The notes under the pieces: model-generated
What the model was told of the DNA's origin: nothing
The model's input: only the letters and a program-made list of their open reading frames with translations
Databases searched by the model: none
Source: Klebsiella pneumoniae
GTDB taxonomy: Bacteria; Myxococcota_A; UBA796; SXON01
DNA length: 64,000 nt
Assembly: GCA_945862325.1 (NCBI GenBank)
Contig: CAMAXZ010000017.1
Location: 1 to 64,000, forward strand
Direction of reading: 5' to 3'
Shown: positions 38,286-51,357 of the stretch, in pieces
How the letters are laid out: each line of letters opens with the position of its first letter
How positions within the stretch are numbered: position 1 is the stretch's first letter
Translations under genes and position numbers: made by a program

Positions 38286-39962
38286 TCAGAGGCCCGGCAC
38301 GCGCACGCCGCGTGCGCGCGCGACATCCACCGCGCGTTCGTAGCCGGCATCGACGTGCCGCAGGACGCCCATCGCCGGGTCGCTCAGCAACACGCGCTCC
38401 AAGCGCCGCGCCGCCTCCGGGGTGCCGTCGGCGACGATGACCTGCCCCGCGTGGATCGAGTAGCCCATTCCAACGCCGCCGCCGTGGTGAAGGCTGACCC
38501 AGCTCGCGCCATTCACGGCGTTCACGAGCGCATTCAGGATCGGCCAATCTGCCACGGCGTCGGACCCGTCGAGCATGCCCTCGGTCTCGCGGTTCGGGCT
38601 CGCCACGCTCCCGCAGTCGAGGTGGTCGCGCCCGATGACGATCGGCGCGGACACCCGGCCGCTCGCCACGAGCTCGTTGAACAGGAGGCCCGCGCGGTGC
38701 CGCTCGCCGTAGCCGAGCCAGCAGATGCGCGCCGGCAACCCCTGGAATCGAATGCGTTCGGCGGCCATGTCCAGCCACCGGCGGAGGCTCGCGTCCTCCG
38801 GGAACAGCTCGAGGAGGGCCGCGTCCGTGACGCGGATGTCCTCCGGGTCGCCTGAGAGGGCCACCCACCGGAACGGCCCTCGCCCCTCGCAGAACTGAGG
38901 ACGGATGTACTCGGGCACGAAGCCCGGGATGTCGAAGGCGCGGGGCTCGCCCCCCGCGACGGCGCCGGCGCGGAGGTTGTTGCCGTAGTCGAACACGATC
39001 GACCCGGCGCGTTGCAGCGCGAGCATACCCGCGACGTGCGCCGCCATCGACGCGTGGGATTGCGCGGTCAACCCGGCCGGGTCCGCGGCGCGAGCGGCGT
39101 CCATCGCGTCGAGGCCGACGCCGGCGGGGACGTAGTACAGCGGGTCGTGCGCGGAGGTCTGATCCGTCACGATGTCCGGGCGCCAGCCCCCGGCCGCCGC
39201 TTCGGCGGCGATGCGGGGCACGAGCTCCGCCGCGTTCCCGACGAGGGCCACCGAACGAGCCTCGCCCGCGGCGGACCAGGCGCGCAGGCGCGCCACGGCG
39301 TCCTCGAGGGAGTCCGCGACCTCGTCGACGTAGCGGGTCGCGAGGCGCTTCTCGACCCGCTGAGGATCGACCTCGATCGCCAGGCAGCTCGCGCCGGCGA
39401 ACACGGCGGCGAGCGGCTGCGCGCCGCCCATGCCGCCGAGCCCCGCCGTCAAGACCGTGCGTCCCGTGAGCGACCCGCCGAAGTGTCGGCGCCCGCATTC
39501 GGCGAAGGTCTCGAAGGTGCCCTGCACGATGCCCTGCGAGCCGATGTAGATCCAGCTCCCCGCGGTCATCTGGCCGTACATCATCAAGCCGCGCGCATCG
39601 AGCTCGCGGAAGTGTTCCCACGTGGCCCAGCGCCCTACGAGGTTGCTGTTGGCGAGGAGGACGCGCGGCGCGTCTGGGTGCGTGCGCAACACACCGACGG
39701 GCTTTCCGGACTGGACGAGGAGGGTCTCGTCATCGGAGAGATCGCGCAGGGCGGCGAGGATGCGGTCGAAGCTCGGCCAGTCACGGGCGGCTTTGCCGTT
39801 GCCGCCGTACACGACCAGGTCGTCCGGGCGCTCGGCCACCTCCGGATCCAGGTTGTTCTGGATCATCCGGTAAGCGGCCTCTTGCACCCAGCCCTTGCAG
39901 ACGCGCTCGGAGCCGCGTGGCGCCCGCACCACGCGCGGTCCGCTCGGCTCGGCCCCGCTCAC
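38286..39962 (-). CDS. hutU: Urocanate hydratase
   Basis: 558 residues from a GTG one base after the stop of the small upstream ORF. It opens with [20 protein letters not shown], typical of urocanases, carries the NAD-binding [14 protein letters not shown] and the active-site cysteine region [20 protein letters not shown], and ends with [18 protein letters not shown] and later conserved blocks. It converts urocanate to imidazolone propionate in histidine degradation. No other hut gene is in the window. The track ORF extends 312 bases further upstream, but that is shadow over the small ORF and rpoZ. Confidence 0.95.
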   Translation of the reverse strand: MSGAEPSGPRVVRAPRGSERVCKGWVQEAAYRMIQNNLDPEVAERPDDLVVYGGNGKAARDWPSFDRILAALRDLSDDETLLVQSGKPVGVLRTHPDAPRVLLANSNLVGRWATWEHFRELDARGLMMYGQMTAGSWIYIGSQGIVQGTFETFAECGRRHFGGSLTGRTVLTAGLGGMGGAQPLAAVFAGASCLAIEVDPQRVEKRLATRYVDEVADSLEDAVARLRAWSAAGEARSVALVGNAAELVPRIAAEAAAGGWRPDIVTDQTSAHDPLYYVPAGVGLDAMDAARAADPAGLTAQSHASMAAHVAGMLALQRAGSIVFDYGNNLRAGAVAGGEPRAFDIPGFVPEYIRPQFCEGRGPFRWVALSGDPEDIRVTDAALLELFPEDASLRRWLDMAAERIRFQGLPARICWLGYGERHRAGLLFNELVASGRVSAPIVIGRDHLDCGSVASPNRETEGMLDGSDAVADWPILNALVNAVNGASWVSLHHGGGVGMGYSIHAGQVIVADGTPEAARRLERVLLSDPAMGVLRHVDAGYERAVDVARARGVRVPGL

Positions 39963-39963
39963 G

Positions 39964-40182
39964 TCAGGACTCGTCTTCGTCGCCAGTGGGCTCGGCGCCG
40001 AAGTCGACACGGCGACTCCGGGCGTGCGAGGTGAACACGAGCCGGGACTCGTCCGCGTCGCCCGCGCAGTCCTCGAGCCCGGCCAGCGCCGCCTCGTAGG
40101 CTTCGACGGTGATCTTGCCTTCGGCAATGAAACGCTCGATCGTGCGGACGTCGAGCAAGCTGAGATCGAGGGGGTTCGACAT
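39964..40182 (-). CDS. Small conserved-type protein of unknown function
   Basis: 72 residues: helical first half ([32 protein letters not shown]), charged second half with HARSRRVDF and an acidic end. It reads like a small cytoplasmic adaptor, though I know no name for it. It lies between rpoZ and hutU with gaps of six and one bases, so the three are probably one transcript. The order rpoZ-small ORF-hutU would be worth comparing in related genomes. Confidence 0.6.
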   Translation of the reverse strand: MSNPLDLSLLDVRTIERFIAEGKITVEAYEAALAGLEDCAGDADESRLVFTSHARSRRVDFGAEPTGDEDES

Positions 40183-40188
40183 CGTTGA

Positions 40189-40491
40189 TCAGGCCTCGGG
40201 CGGGAGATCGTCAGCGGACGGCGGGAGCAGATCGTCGGGCGACGGAGGCAGCGCGGCGCCGCCGAGCTGCACACGCACGTTCTCGTTCTCGTCGAAGCCG
40301 GTGAGGTCGGGGCGCACGTGGCCGTTCGCGACCTCGCGCAGCGCGCTCACGATCTCCTTGTTGGTGCGATCGTCCTCTAGAAGGGCGCGCTGGCCCTTCA
40401 TGAGCTGCTTCGTGCGCTCCGCCGTGACGAGCACGAGCGTGAACCGGTTCGGGACCTTCTCGAGGCAATCCTCGACGGTGATTCGGGCCAT
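40189..40491 (-). CDS. rpoZ: RNA polymerase omega subunit
   Basis: 100 residues. [30 protein letters not shown] is the omega signature, and [19 protein letters not shown] closes the core. The C-terminal 20 or so residues are an acidic/proline tail with a repeat ([20 protein letters not shown]) longer than in most omegas. Omega helps assemble RNA polymerase and is a ppGpp target in proteobacteria. The track ORF starts further upstream but the ATG at 40491 begins the family alignment. Confidence 0.92.
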   Translation of the reverse strand: MARITVEDCLEKVPNRFTLVLVTAERTKQLMKGQRALLEDDRTNKEIVSALREVANGHVRPDLTGFDENENVRVQLGGAALPPSPDDLLPPSADDLPPEA

Positions 40492-40520
40492 TCGGGCGCT
40501 GTCCTCTGCGACCCGGGCAA

Positions 40521-41129
40521 CTATCCGACCGCGGGACCCGCGGCAACCCCCGCGTGGACGACCACGACGCCGAGCTGCCGGAGCCGCTCGGCCACGCGCG
40601 GCGACCGCGTGCTGAGCCACTCCTCGTAGAGGCGAACCACGTCGGAGTCGACACACGCGGCCGCCTCGTCGCGGACGCCGGCGAGCAGGTCCGCACACGC
40701 GTCGAATCGCGCGGCCAGCTCCCCGAACACCTGCGCGAAGCTCCCCTCGCCACGATCCACGAGCGCCCCCAGGGTGCCGTAGGCCCCGCGTCCCATGGTC
40801 TCGCAGTAGCCCCGCGACACCCGGCGACGCTCGAGATGTTCGCGGAAGAACCCGGCGACCATCAGCGCCGTGTCGCCGAGCTGGCGCCACCGCAGCAGCG
40901 CCTCACCGCTCGGCGCGCCGACGGCACGGGCCCGGAGCTCGGCCAGCCGCGGCAGCGGCTCGTCCCCTTGGTCGGCCGGCCGCCGCGCTTGATCCACGAG
41001 CAGGTTCGACAGGTAGAACACCGCGTTCTGGCTCACCGGCGGGCGCACCCCCGCCGCCGCTCGCTCCACCTCCGTATGAAAGAAGTCGAACAGGTTGTCG
41101 CTGCTCAGCAGTGTCGCGCGTCGCTCCAT
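40521..41129 (-). CDS. Conserved-looking protein of unknown function beside groES2
   Basis: 202 residues, no signal or membrane segment. Mostly helical: [52 protein letters not shown] and [18 protein letters not shown] do not recognise a named family. The ATG at 41129 has AGGAGG just upstream; the longer track start is shadow over groES2. It is divergent from groES2, and its start and the groES2 promoter -35 are about 30 bases apart, so the two may be co-regulated. Confidence 0.7.
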   Translation of the reverse strand: MERRATLLSSDNLFDFFHTEVERAAAGVRPPVSQNAVFYLSNLLVDQARRPADQGDEPLPRLAELRARAVGAPSGEALLRWRQLGDTALMVAGFFREHLERRRVSRGYCETMGRGAYGTLGALVDRGEGSFAQVFGELAARFDACADLLAGVRDEAAACVDSDVVRLYEEWLSTRSPRVAERLRQLGVVVVHAGVAAGPAVG

Positions 41130-41157
41130 GACCCCTCCTGAAAATTCGCACCAGCGC

Positions 41158-41186
41158 TTGACCCCCTGTTGGGGCGTGCCTACCTC
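41158..41186 (+). promoter_or_regulatory. groES2 promoter (TTGACC-N17-TACCTC)
   Basis: TTGACC and TACCTC are 17 bases apart. This matches the groES1 and dnaK promoters in sequence and spacing. The leader to groES2 is about 85-90 bases, and no CIRCE is present. Confidence 0.58.
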
Positions 41187-41277
41187 CCGGGCGCGACGGC
41201 ACGGCGCGGTCTCCCCTCGCCGAACGTCTCCTACACAACCCACCACGGCGGGCCGCGCGTCCGCCCTCGGAGCCCCC

Positions 41278-43260
<1,983 letters not shown>

Positions 43261-43293
43261 GCTGCGTCGCGGCGCCGCCGCGGCCAGAAGGCG

Positions 43294-43329
43294 GCCCGCC
43301 GGGGAAACCCGGCGGGCTTCGCCGTTTTT
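43294..43329 (+). terminator. Rho-independent terminator after groEL2
   Basis: Stem GCCCGCCGGG / CCCGGCGGGC with a GAAA loop, then TTCGCCG and TTTTT. It closes the groES2-groEL2 transcript and has the same organisation as the groEL1 terminator. Confidence 0.9.
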
Positions 43330-43344
43330 ATGCCTCGGGGGTCG

Positions 43345-43890
43345 CTACGGCGTCGGCTTCGGGGCGCCCTTCGGGGCCGGCACGTAGAAGCGCACGCCGA
43401 GCGCTGCGTCGAACAGGAAGGACGTCGCCGGAAAGAGCCCGACGCCCGGGACGATCTCGAGGAAACCCTCGATGGGCGTGTCGTCGTGGCGGATGGTCAT
43501 CCCCACGGGGATGCGCACCCCGAGGTCGAAATCGGAGTCGAACGCGTCGCCCGGGACGTCGCCGATCCGGATGCGGGGGCCTACGCCGAGGTAGGCGCCG
43601 AACGCGGTGTCGGCGAAGTCGTCGGTGCGGATCTCCGTGAGCTCGATGAGCGCGTCGGCGTGCACGACCAGGGAGCCACGCGTGAAGCTCCAGGCGACCG
43701 CGCTGTCGAACCAAAGCGGGCCGCCGGGCCGGTAGCCCAACGAAAGCCCTGTTGGTACACCAAGAATCAGGCCGAAGCCGATGCCCTCCGCGTCCCGACC
43801 GAACACGCTCGTCGTCTCGCGCGGCTTGGGGTCTACGTACGGATCGCCCGCTGGGGCGGCGAGCGCGACGGCGGTGAAGAGGAGGATCAC
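43345..43890 (-). CDS. Outer-membrane beta-barrel-like protein
   Basis: 181 residues from a GTG overlapping the stop of the upstream TPR gene (GTGA). Signal VILLFTAVALAAPAG, then a short barrel with alternating strands: GFGLILGVPTGLSLGYR, FGAYLGVGPRIRIG, VGMTIRHDDTP, ending in the aromatic-containing VRFYVPAPKG. Small barrels of this kind are often adhesins or porins; no family is recognised. It is the last gene of the metallopeptidase-TPR-barrel group on the minus strand. Confidence 0.65.
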   Translation of the reverse strand: MILLFTAVALAAPAGDPYVDPKPRETTSVFGRDAEGIGFGLILGVPTGLSLGYRPGGPLWFDSAVAWSFTRGSLVVHADALIELTEIRTDDFADTAFGAYLGVGPRIRIGDVPGDAFDSDFDLGVRIPVGMTIRHDDTPIEGFLEIVPGVGLFPATSFLFDAALGVRFYVPAPKGAPKPTP

Positions 43891-44498
43891 GGGGGGTTCT
43901 CCGAAGATTCGAGCGCGTCGAGCACGGCCTCGTCCTGGTAGGCGACCACGAGGCGCCGGAGTACGGGGCCGAGCTCGGGATGGCGCAGATAGCCGCGCCA
44001 ACGAGCGTCGCCCACGACGGTACGCACGGAAAATCCGGTCCGCAGCGCGTCGAGGAGGTGTCGTTCGAAGGCGTCCGCGTCCGCGCGCCGCGCGGCGACC
44101 TCCGCCAGTCGAAAGTGCCCTGGCCAGCGCTCCGGCGCGACCCGCGCGACCACCTCGAAGTCTTCGCGCGCCGCGGCGAGGTCGCCCGCGGTCAAGCGCA
44201 GCTCGCCCCGGTCATAGCGCCCCGCGACGAGCTCCGGGTCGAGATCGAGGGACGCGTCCAGCCACCAGGCCGCCTCGCGGTCGCGCCCCGCCAGCCGCAG
44301 CGCGAGGCCCACCTCGTAGCGAACGCGGGCGTCCGGGCCCACCTGGCGCTCCCAAGCCTTCGCGAACGCCATCGCGTCGGCGACGCCCGTGGCCCGCGCG
44401 CGCCGGGTGACCTCGTCGGCCGCCGACGCGTTCAGGACGTCACGGTAGTCCGGCGGCGGGAGCTCCGCCAAGGCGAGCCCCGCGAGGAGCAGCCACAC
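43887..44498 (-). CDS. Exported TPR-like protein
   Basis: 203 residues with a short signal (MWLLLAGLALAEL). The helical repeats include RYEVGLALRLAGRDREAAWWLDASLDLDPE and GRYDRGELRLTAGDLAAAREDFEVVARVAPE, matching TPR motifs. It may be a periplasmic scaffold for the adjacent barrel and metallopeptidase. It starts one base before the metallopeptidase stop region and overlaps the barrel gene by four bases. Confidence 0.75.
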   Translation of the reverse strand: MWLLLAGLALAELPPPDYRDVLNASAADEVTRRARATGVADAMAFAKAWERQVGPDARVRYEVGLALRLAGRDREAAWWLDASLDLDPELVAGRYDRGELRLTAGDLAAAREDFEVVARVAPERWPGHFRLAEVAARRADADAFERHLLDALRTGFSVRTVVGDARWRGYLRHPELGPVLRRLVVAYQDEAVLDALESSENPP

Positions 44499-47474
<2,976 letters not shown>

Positions 47475-47558
47475 GAGACCTCCGGGCGCCTACAGGATGC
47501 CGCATCCGCGCGCGGCCGGCGACCCCCCACGCGGGACCATCACACCCGCTTGACAGCC

Positions 47559-49094
47559 ATGCGCGCTCGGACCGTCGCATGCTCGTTTTTCGTGATGCTC
47601 CTGGCTTGCACAGGATCGTCCACGGCGCTCGACGACGCCGACTCCCCTCCCCTGCCCACCCTTCCGCCGCGCCCGGACGCCCGGGAGGCCGCGGGCCCGA
47701 TTGTGCCAATGCGCGAACTTGTGTTCGCCGTCACCGGAGAGGTGCGCGGGGAGGTGGAGGCGTGCGGGTGCCCGACCACGCCGTACGGCGGCTTCGCGCG
47801 CCGGGCGCGGCTCGTCGAGGCGCTGAGGAGCCAGGGGCCCCCGGTGTTCCACGTCGACGCCGGGGAGATGTTGGTGAAGGGGCTCCACACGGAGCCGGAC
47901 GCGGCGCGGCGCGCGCGCGCACGCGCGGTGCTCGACGTCAGCGCCGCGGTCGGGCTCGACGCGTGGGCCGGCTCCGCGGTGGACCTCATGCCCGGCGGGC
48001 TCGACGCCCTCCGCGCCGCGGGTGCGCTCGCCGCGAACTGGGGCGGCGCCCTGCCTCCGACCCGGGTCGTCGACCGCGGCGGCGTGCGCGTCGGTTTTCT
48101 GGGGCTCGGCGCGCCGCCCGACGACGCCCCTCGGGTCGCCCCCGTCGAGGCCGCGCGCGCCGCCATCGAGGCCAGCCCGCCGGCCGACGTGTGGGTCGCG
48201 CTCTCGAACCTCAGCGCCGCGGACAACGTGACGATCGCCGAGGAGGTGGCCGCCGTGAGGGTCGTGTTCGCCACCTCGGGGGATCGCCTCGACGCACCGC
48301 GTGCGACGCGCGGCGCCCCCGTCATCGAGGCCGCCGACCGCGGCCGGTACGTCAACGTGACCCGCGTCGCCCTGGGCACCTCCACGGACCGACCGTGGGA
48401 GCTCGAGGAGCACGGCCCGCTCCGCGACCTCTCGAAGAAGCGGGCGGAGCCCGGGGCGCGCCCGGATCGCCCGGACGTCGTGGCCGCCCGCGCCCGCGCC
48501 GAAGCGGCGCTCGCCGGGCGAAACGTCGTCCACACCGAGCTGATCCCGCTCGGGTCGACGTGGGACGGCGCCTCCGACGCCGACGAAGCCCTCACGCGGT
48601 TCCGTAGCAGCCTCGCGACGACCGCCGCCGAAGCCGCCGCCGCGCGGCCCGAACGATCGGGGTACGCCGGCGCGTCCGCCTGCTTGAATTGCCACGAGCA
48701 CAAGCAACGCTACACCCTGTGGCTCTACGACCCCCACGCGCGATCGGCCTGGGAAGCCCTCGTCAGCCGCGGCGAGGCGGACAACCCCGACTGTGTGGCC
48801 TGCCACAGCACCGGCTGGGGGCGTCCCGGCGGCTTCGGGGAGCTCACGCCCGAGCAGATCGGGCGCTGGAAGTCGGTTCAATGCGAGGCGTGCCACGGGC
48901 CGCTCGCCGCCCACCCCAACGGCAGCGCGCGGCCGGTCCCACCGGGGCCCGAGATGTGCCTGGGTTGCCACGACGAGGCGAACAGCCCCGACTTCGACTA
49001 CGCGAGCTACGTCACGCGCATCTCGTGCCACCGCGCGCGCGTCGACACCGCCGCGCCCACCCGTCCGGCCGGCGACGGCTTCGGTCCGCGCTAG
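47559..49094 (+). CDS. Lipoprotein with metallophosphatase-like and multihaem cytochrome c regions
   Basis: About 511 residues. Lipoprotein signal MRARTVACSFFVMLLACTG (an ATG at 47595 would give a shorter version), then a 5'-nucleotidase/metallophosphatase-like fold: ACGCPTTPYGGFARRARLVE, FHVDAGEML and VWVALSNLS. The C-terminal third has four haem motifs CxxCH: CLNCH, CVACH, CEACH and CLGCH. This matches a combined metallophosphatase / cytochrome c-554-like protein type seen in some Deltaproteobacteria. It may couple an outer-surface electron-transfer module to a phosphatase-like domain; the catalytic metal ligands are not all evident. TTGACA just before the ATG may be chance. Confidence 0.8.
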   Translation: MRARTVACSFFVMLLACTGSSTALDDADSPPLPTLPPRPDAREAAGPIVPMRELVFAVTGEVRGEVEACGCPTTPYGGFARRARLVEALRSQGPPVFHVDAGEMLVKGLHTEPDAARRARARAVLDVSAAVGLDAWAGSAVDLMPGGLDALRAAGALAANWGGALPPTRVVDRGGVRVGFLGLGAPPDDAPRVAPVEAARAAIEASPPADVWVALSNLSAADNVTIAEEVAAVRVVFATSGDRLDAPRATRGAPVIEAADRGRYVNVTRVALGTSTDRPWELEEHGPLRDLSKKRAEPGARPDRPDVVAARARAEAALAGRNVVHTELIPLGSTWDGASDADEALTRFRSSLATTAAEAAAARPERSGYAGASACLNCHEHKQRYTLWLYDPHARSAWEALVSRGEADNPDCVACHSTGWGRPGGFGELTPEQIGRWKSVQCEACHGPLAAHPNGSARPVPPGPEMCLGCHDEANSPDFDYASYVTRISCHRARVDTAAPTRPAGDGFGPR

Positions 49095-49109
49095 TCCTCG
49101 TCCGCGACG

Positions 49110-51119
49110 TCACCAGGCGGCGAGGAACTTGTCGACCTCTTCGCGCTCGAGGAGTCCCATCGACAGATCGAGGCAGTCTGCACAGACGTCGACCCCGTTG
49201 TGACGGTACACGCCGCGGCTCTCGAAGTGGGTGCGGCCGCAGAGGCTGCACGCCGCGTCGTCGGGGGCCACCTGCGCACGACGGTTGCGCGCGACGGCCG
49301 CGACGCACACGTCGCACAGGATGGCCTTCGTGCCGGACATGAGGTGCGTGCACTCCTTGCCGGTGCGACCGCAGCTCGAACAATGCACGTCCGACCCGCC
49401 CCCCAACGGCTTCGGCTCGCCCGGCCGCCGCGGGGGCGAGACGTGGGCGAGCAGGCGCTCGACGATCGCGCCGGCGCCGCGCTCCTGCGCGCGACGCACG
49501 AGCGCCCGCGCCGCCTCGGCATCCCCACACATCACCTGCGACGCGAGGACCGACACCTGCAGCTCCGGGTCCGCGTCGCGCCCCCAGCCGGCGAGGAGCT
49601 GGCGCGCGCTGCGGCTCCGCCGCGTCGCCACGCCGAGCAGCAGCACGGCCTGATAGGCCCGGGCGACCTCGCGCTCGTGCTCGACGTTCCGGCGATGCGC
49701 GGCGAGGTCGGACGCCGCCCCGCGGCGCTCCACCGCCGCGCGCTGGATGTCTTCGAGGGTGACGTTCAACCCGGCGGTCAGGGCCGGCTCCGGGAGCCAG
49801 CTCGCGGCCGCGAGGGCGTTGCGCGCCAGGTTCACGCTGTAGTGACCACCGGGATCGCGCAGGCGAGCGCCCACTTCGTCGGCGATGTGACCGCCGGCGA
49901 GGGTGCACGCGGCCTCCCACAACGAGAAGCGCAGAGCCTCGTCTTCGGTGCGCTCCACCGCCTCGAGCACCGCCGGCACGGAGCTCGGACCGACGGCGCG
50001 CAGCTCGTCGAGCAGCACCTCGATGCGGCGGCGGGTGAGCGCGCGCGGCGCGCCCTCTCCGCCCACGAACGGGAGGCGGTCGTGCGCGCCGACCTCGGCG
50101 TGGAGCGCCTTCTGCAGCCAGCCGACGTCGCCCGTGCGCCGCCGCGTGCGCGCGAGCTCCACGTAGCTCTGCAGATCGCCGGGGTGATCCTCGAGCGTCT
50201 CTCTGAACACCTTGACGGCCTCGGGGACCTGCCCCTCCTCGAGCAGCGTGCAGCCGAGGGCGTGCCGCGCCGGGAGGTGATCCGGCGCGAGCAAGAGCGC
50301 CTTGTTGCAGTACTCCCGCGCCCGATCGAGCTCGCCGAGGGCGAGGTACGCCATCCCGGTCTGCGCGATGGCGTTGGCGTCGTCCGGGTGCCCTTCGAGG
50401 TACTGCCGGAAGTGTTGGATGGCGTTCTTGTGCTTGCCCAGCGCGTAGGCCACCTGGCCGAGGTGCTTGCGCGCGTGTGAGGCGAACTTCGGGTTCTCCC
50501 GGAGGCGCACGAACAGCTTCTCGGCCTCGGCGTACCGCCCGGTCTGAAGGCACGAGAGGCCCAGATCCCGAACGAGCGGCGCCGTGAGGTCGGGGCTCGG
50601 CTCGAGCTTGAGCGCCTGCACGAGGTGGTACTGGCTCCGTTCGATGAGGCGCGACGGGGCGCCGAGCTGCCGGGCGCGCTCCGCGAGCGCGCGTCCGAGG
50701 AGGATGTGGGCCTCCCAGCTGTTCGGCGCAGCGCGGCAGGCGTTCTCGAGGTGCCGAATGGCGAGGTGGCGGTCGCCCATCGCGCGGTACATCGCGCCGA
50801 GCGCGAGGTGGGTGTCCGCGCGATCGGGCGCCTCGCGCAGCGCCTCGTCGAGGTACTTCTGGGCTTGCTCCGGGCGGTCCATGCCGACCAGCGCCGCCCC
50901 GGCGACGACCTTCGCCTCGACCTCGCCGGGCTCGTCCTGGATGACCTTCCGCGCGTGCTGGAGGGCCTGCGCGCACACCGCCTCGCCGCCCCCATGGTAC
51001 AGCCCGCGGCTCAGCAGCACCCGCGAGAGCTCGAGGCGAGCGGTGGCGTCCTCCGGCTGCGCCGCGAGGCGCTGCTCGAGCCGGGTGGTGGACCATTCGA
51101 GTTTGTGATGGGGGTACAT
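49110..51119 (-). CDS. TPR protein with two C-terminal ClpX-type zinc fingers
   Basis: 669 residues, cytoplasmic. Residues 1-320 are about eight TPR units (for example HARKHLGQVAYALGKHKNAI and ANAIAQTGMAYLALGELDRA), and 320-560 is a helical HEAT-like middle. The C-terminus holds two C4 units: CSSCGRTGKEC...CDVC and CSLCGRTHFES...CADC. Both follow the ClpX zinc-finger pattern (CSFCGK ... CDEC), but no AAA+ domain follows. It may bind the clients or adaptors that ClpX recognises. The TAGCAT box upstream on this strand (51142-51147) is a promoter candidate. Confidence 0.8.
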   Translation of the reverse strand: MYPHHKLEWSTTRLEQRLAAQPEDATARLELSRVLLSRGLYHGGGEAVCAQALQHARKVIQDEPGEVEAKVVAGAALVGMDRPEQAQKYLDEALREAPDRADTHLALGAMYRAMGDRHLAIRHLENACRAAPNSWEAHILLGRALAERARQLGAPSRLIERSQYHLVQALKLEPSPDLTAPLVRDLGLSCLQTGRYAEAEKLFVRLRENPKFASHARKHLGQVAYALGKHKNAIQHFRQYLEGHPDDANAIAQTGMAYLALGELDRAREYCNKALLLAPDHLPARHALGCTLLEEGQVPEAVKVFRETLEDHPGDLQSYVELARTRRRTGDVGWLQKALHAEVGAHDRLPFVGGEGAPRALTRRRIEVLLDELRAVGPSSVPAVLEAVERTEDEALRFSLWEAACTLAGGHIADEVGARLRDPGGHYSVNLARNALAAASWLPEPALTAGLNVTLEDIQRAAVERRGAASDLAAHRRNVEHEREVARAYQAVLLLGVATRRSRSARQLLAGWGRDADPELQVSVLASQVMCGDAEAARALVRRAQERGAGAIVERLLAHVSPPRRPGEPKPLGGGSDVHCSSCGRTGKECTHLMSGTKAILCDVCVAAVARNRRAQVAPDDAACSLCGRTHFESRGVYRHNGVDVCADCLDLSMGLLEREEVDKFLAAW

Positions 51120-51141
51120 GACGGCCGCGGAAGGAAGCCGT

Positions 51142-51147
51142 ATGCTA
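51142..51147 (-). promoter_or_regulatory. -10 box TAGCAT before the TPR/zinc-finger gene
   Basis: TAGCAT on the minus strand lies about 22 bases before the start at 51119. It is the same -10 seen for glpK and the DUF4388-like gene, but I find no clear -35. Confidence 0.35.
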
Positions 51148-51165
51148 TCGCGCGGAGGATGTGTC

Positions 51166-51342
51166 GTGCGTCGTTTGGTGCGGAGGGGTCAAGCCACGAC
51201 GGAGTGGGTCGTCCTGCTCTCGGTGCTCGTGGTCGCGGTGGTCGCCACCGGATGGCTGCTCGCGAGCACGTTCACGAGCGACATGGCAGGCCTGAGCGAC
51301 CGCGCGGCGACGGTGTACGCGAGCGGCGACCTCGGGCGCTGA
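51166..51342 (+). CDS. Small pilin-like (Flp/TadE-type) membrane protein
   Basis: 58 residues from a GTG seven bases after GGAGG; the track ATG at 51118 overlaps the divergent gene's start and is less likely. The sequence is (V)RRLVRRGQATTEWVVLLSVLVVAVVATGWLLASTF: a basic leader, the G-Q-A-T-T-E-W motif with Glu at position five of the mature hydrophobic stretch, as in Flp/TadE pseudopilins, then a single helix. No tad genes surround it, so it is an orphan. It could be processed by a prepilin peptidase acting elsewhere. Confidence 0.62.
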   Translation: MRRLVRRGQATTEWVVLLSVLVVAVVATGWLLASTFTSDMAGLSDRAATVYASGDLGR

Positions 51343-51357
51343 GCCCGACGCGAACGC

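Noticed and set aside
49000-49094. Frameshift at the end of the multihaem cytochrome gene
   Set aside because: The last residues (ISCHRA then a short basic tail) lack a fifth complete haem site, but the four CxxCH motifs and the stop look normal and there is no clear downstream continuation in another frame.
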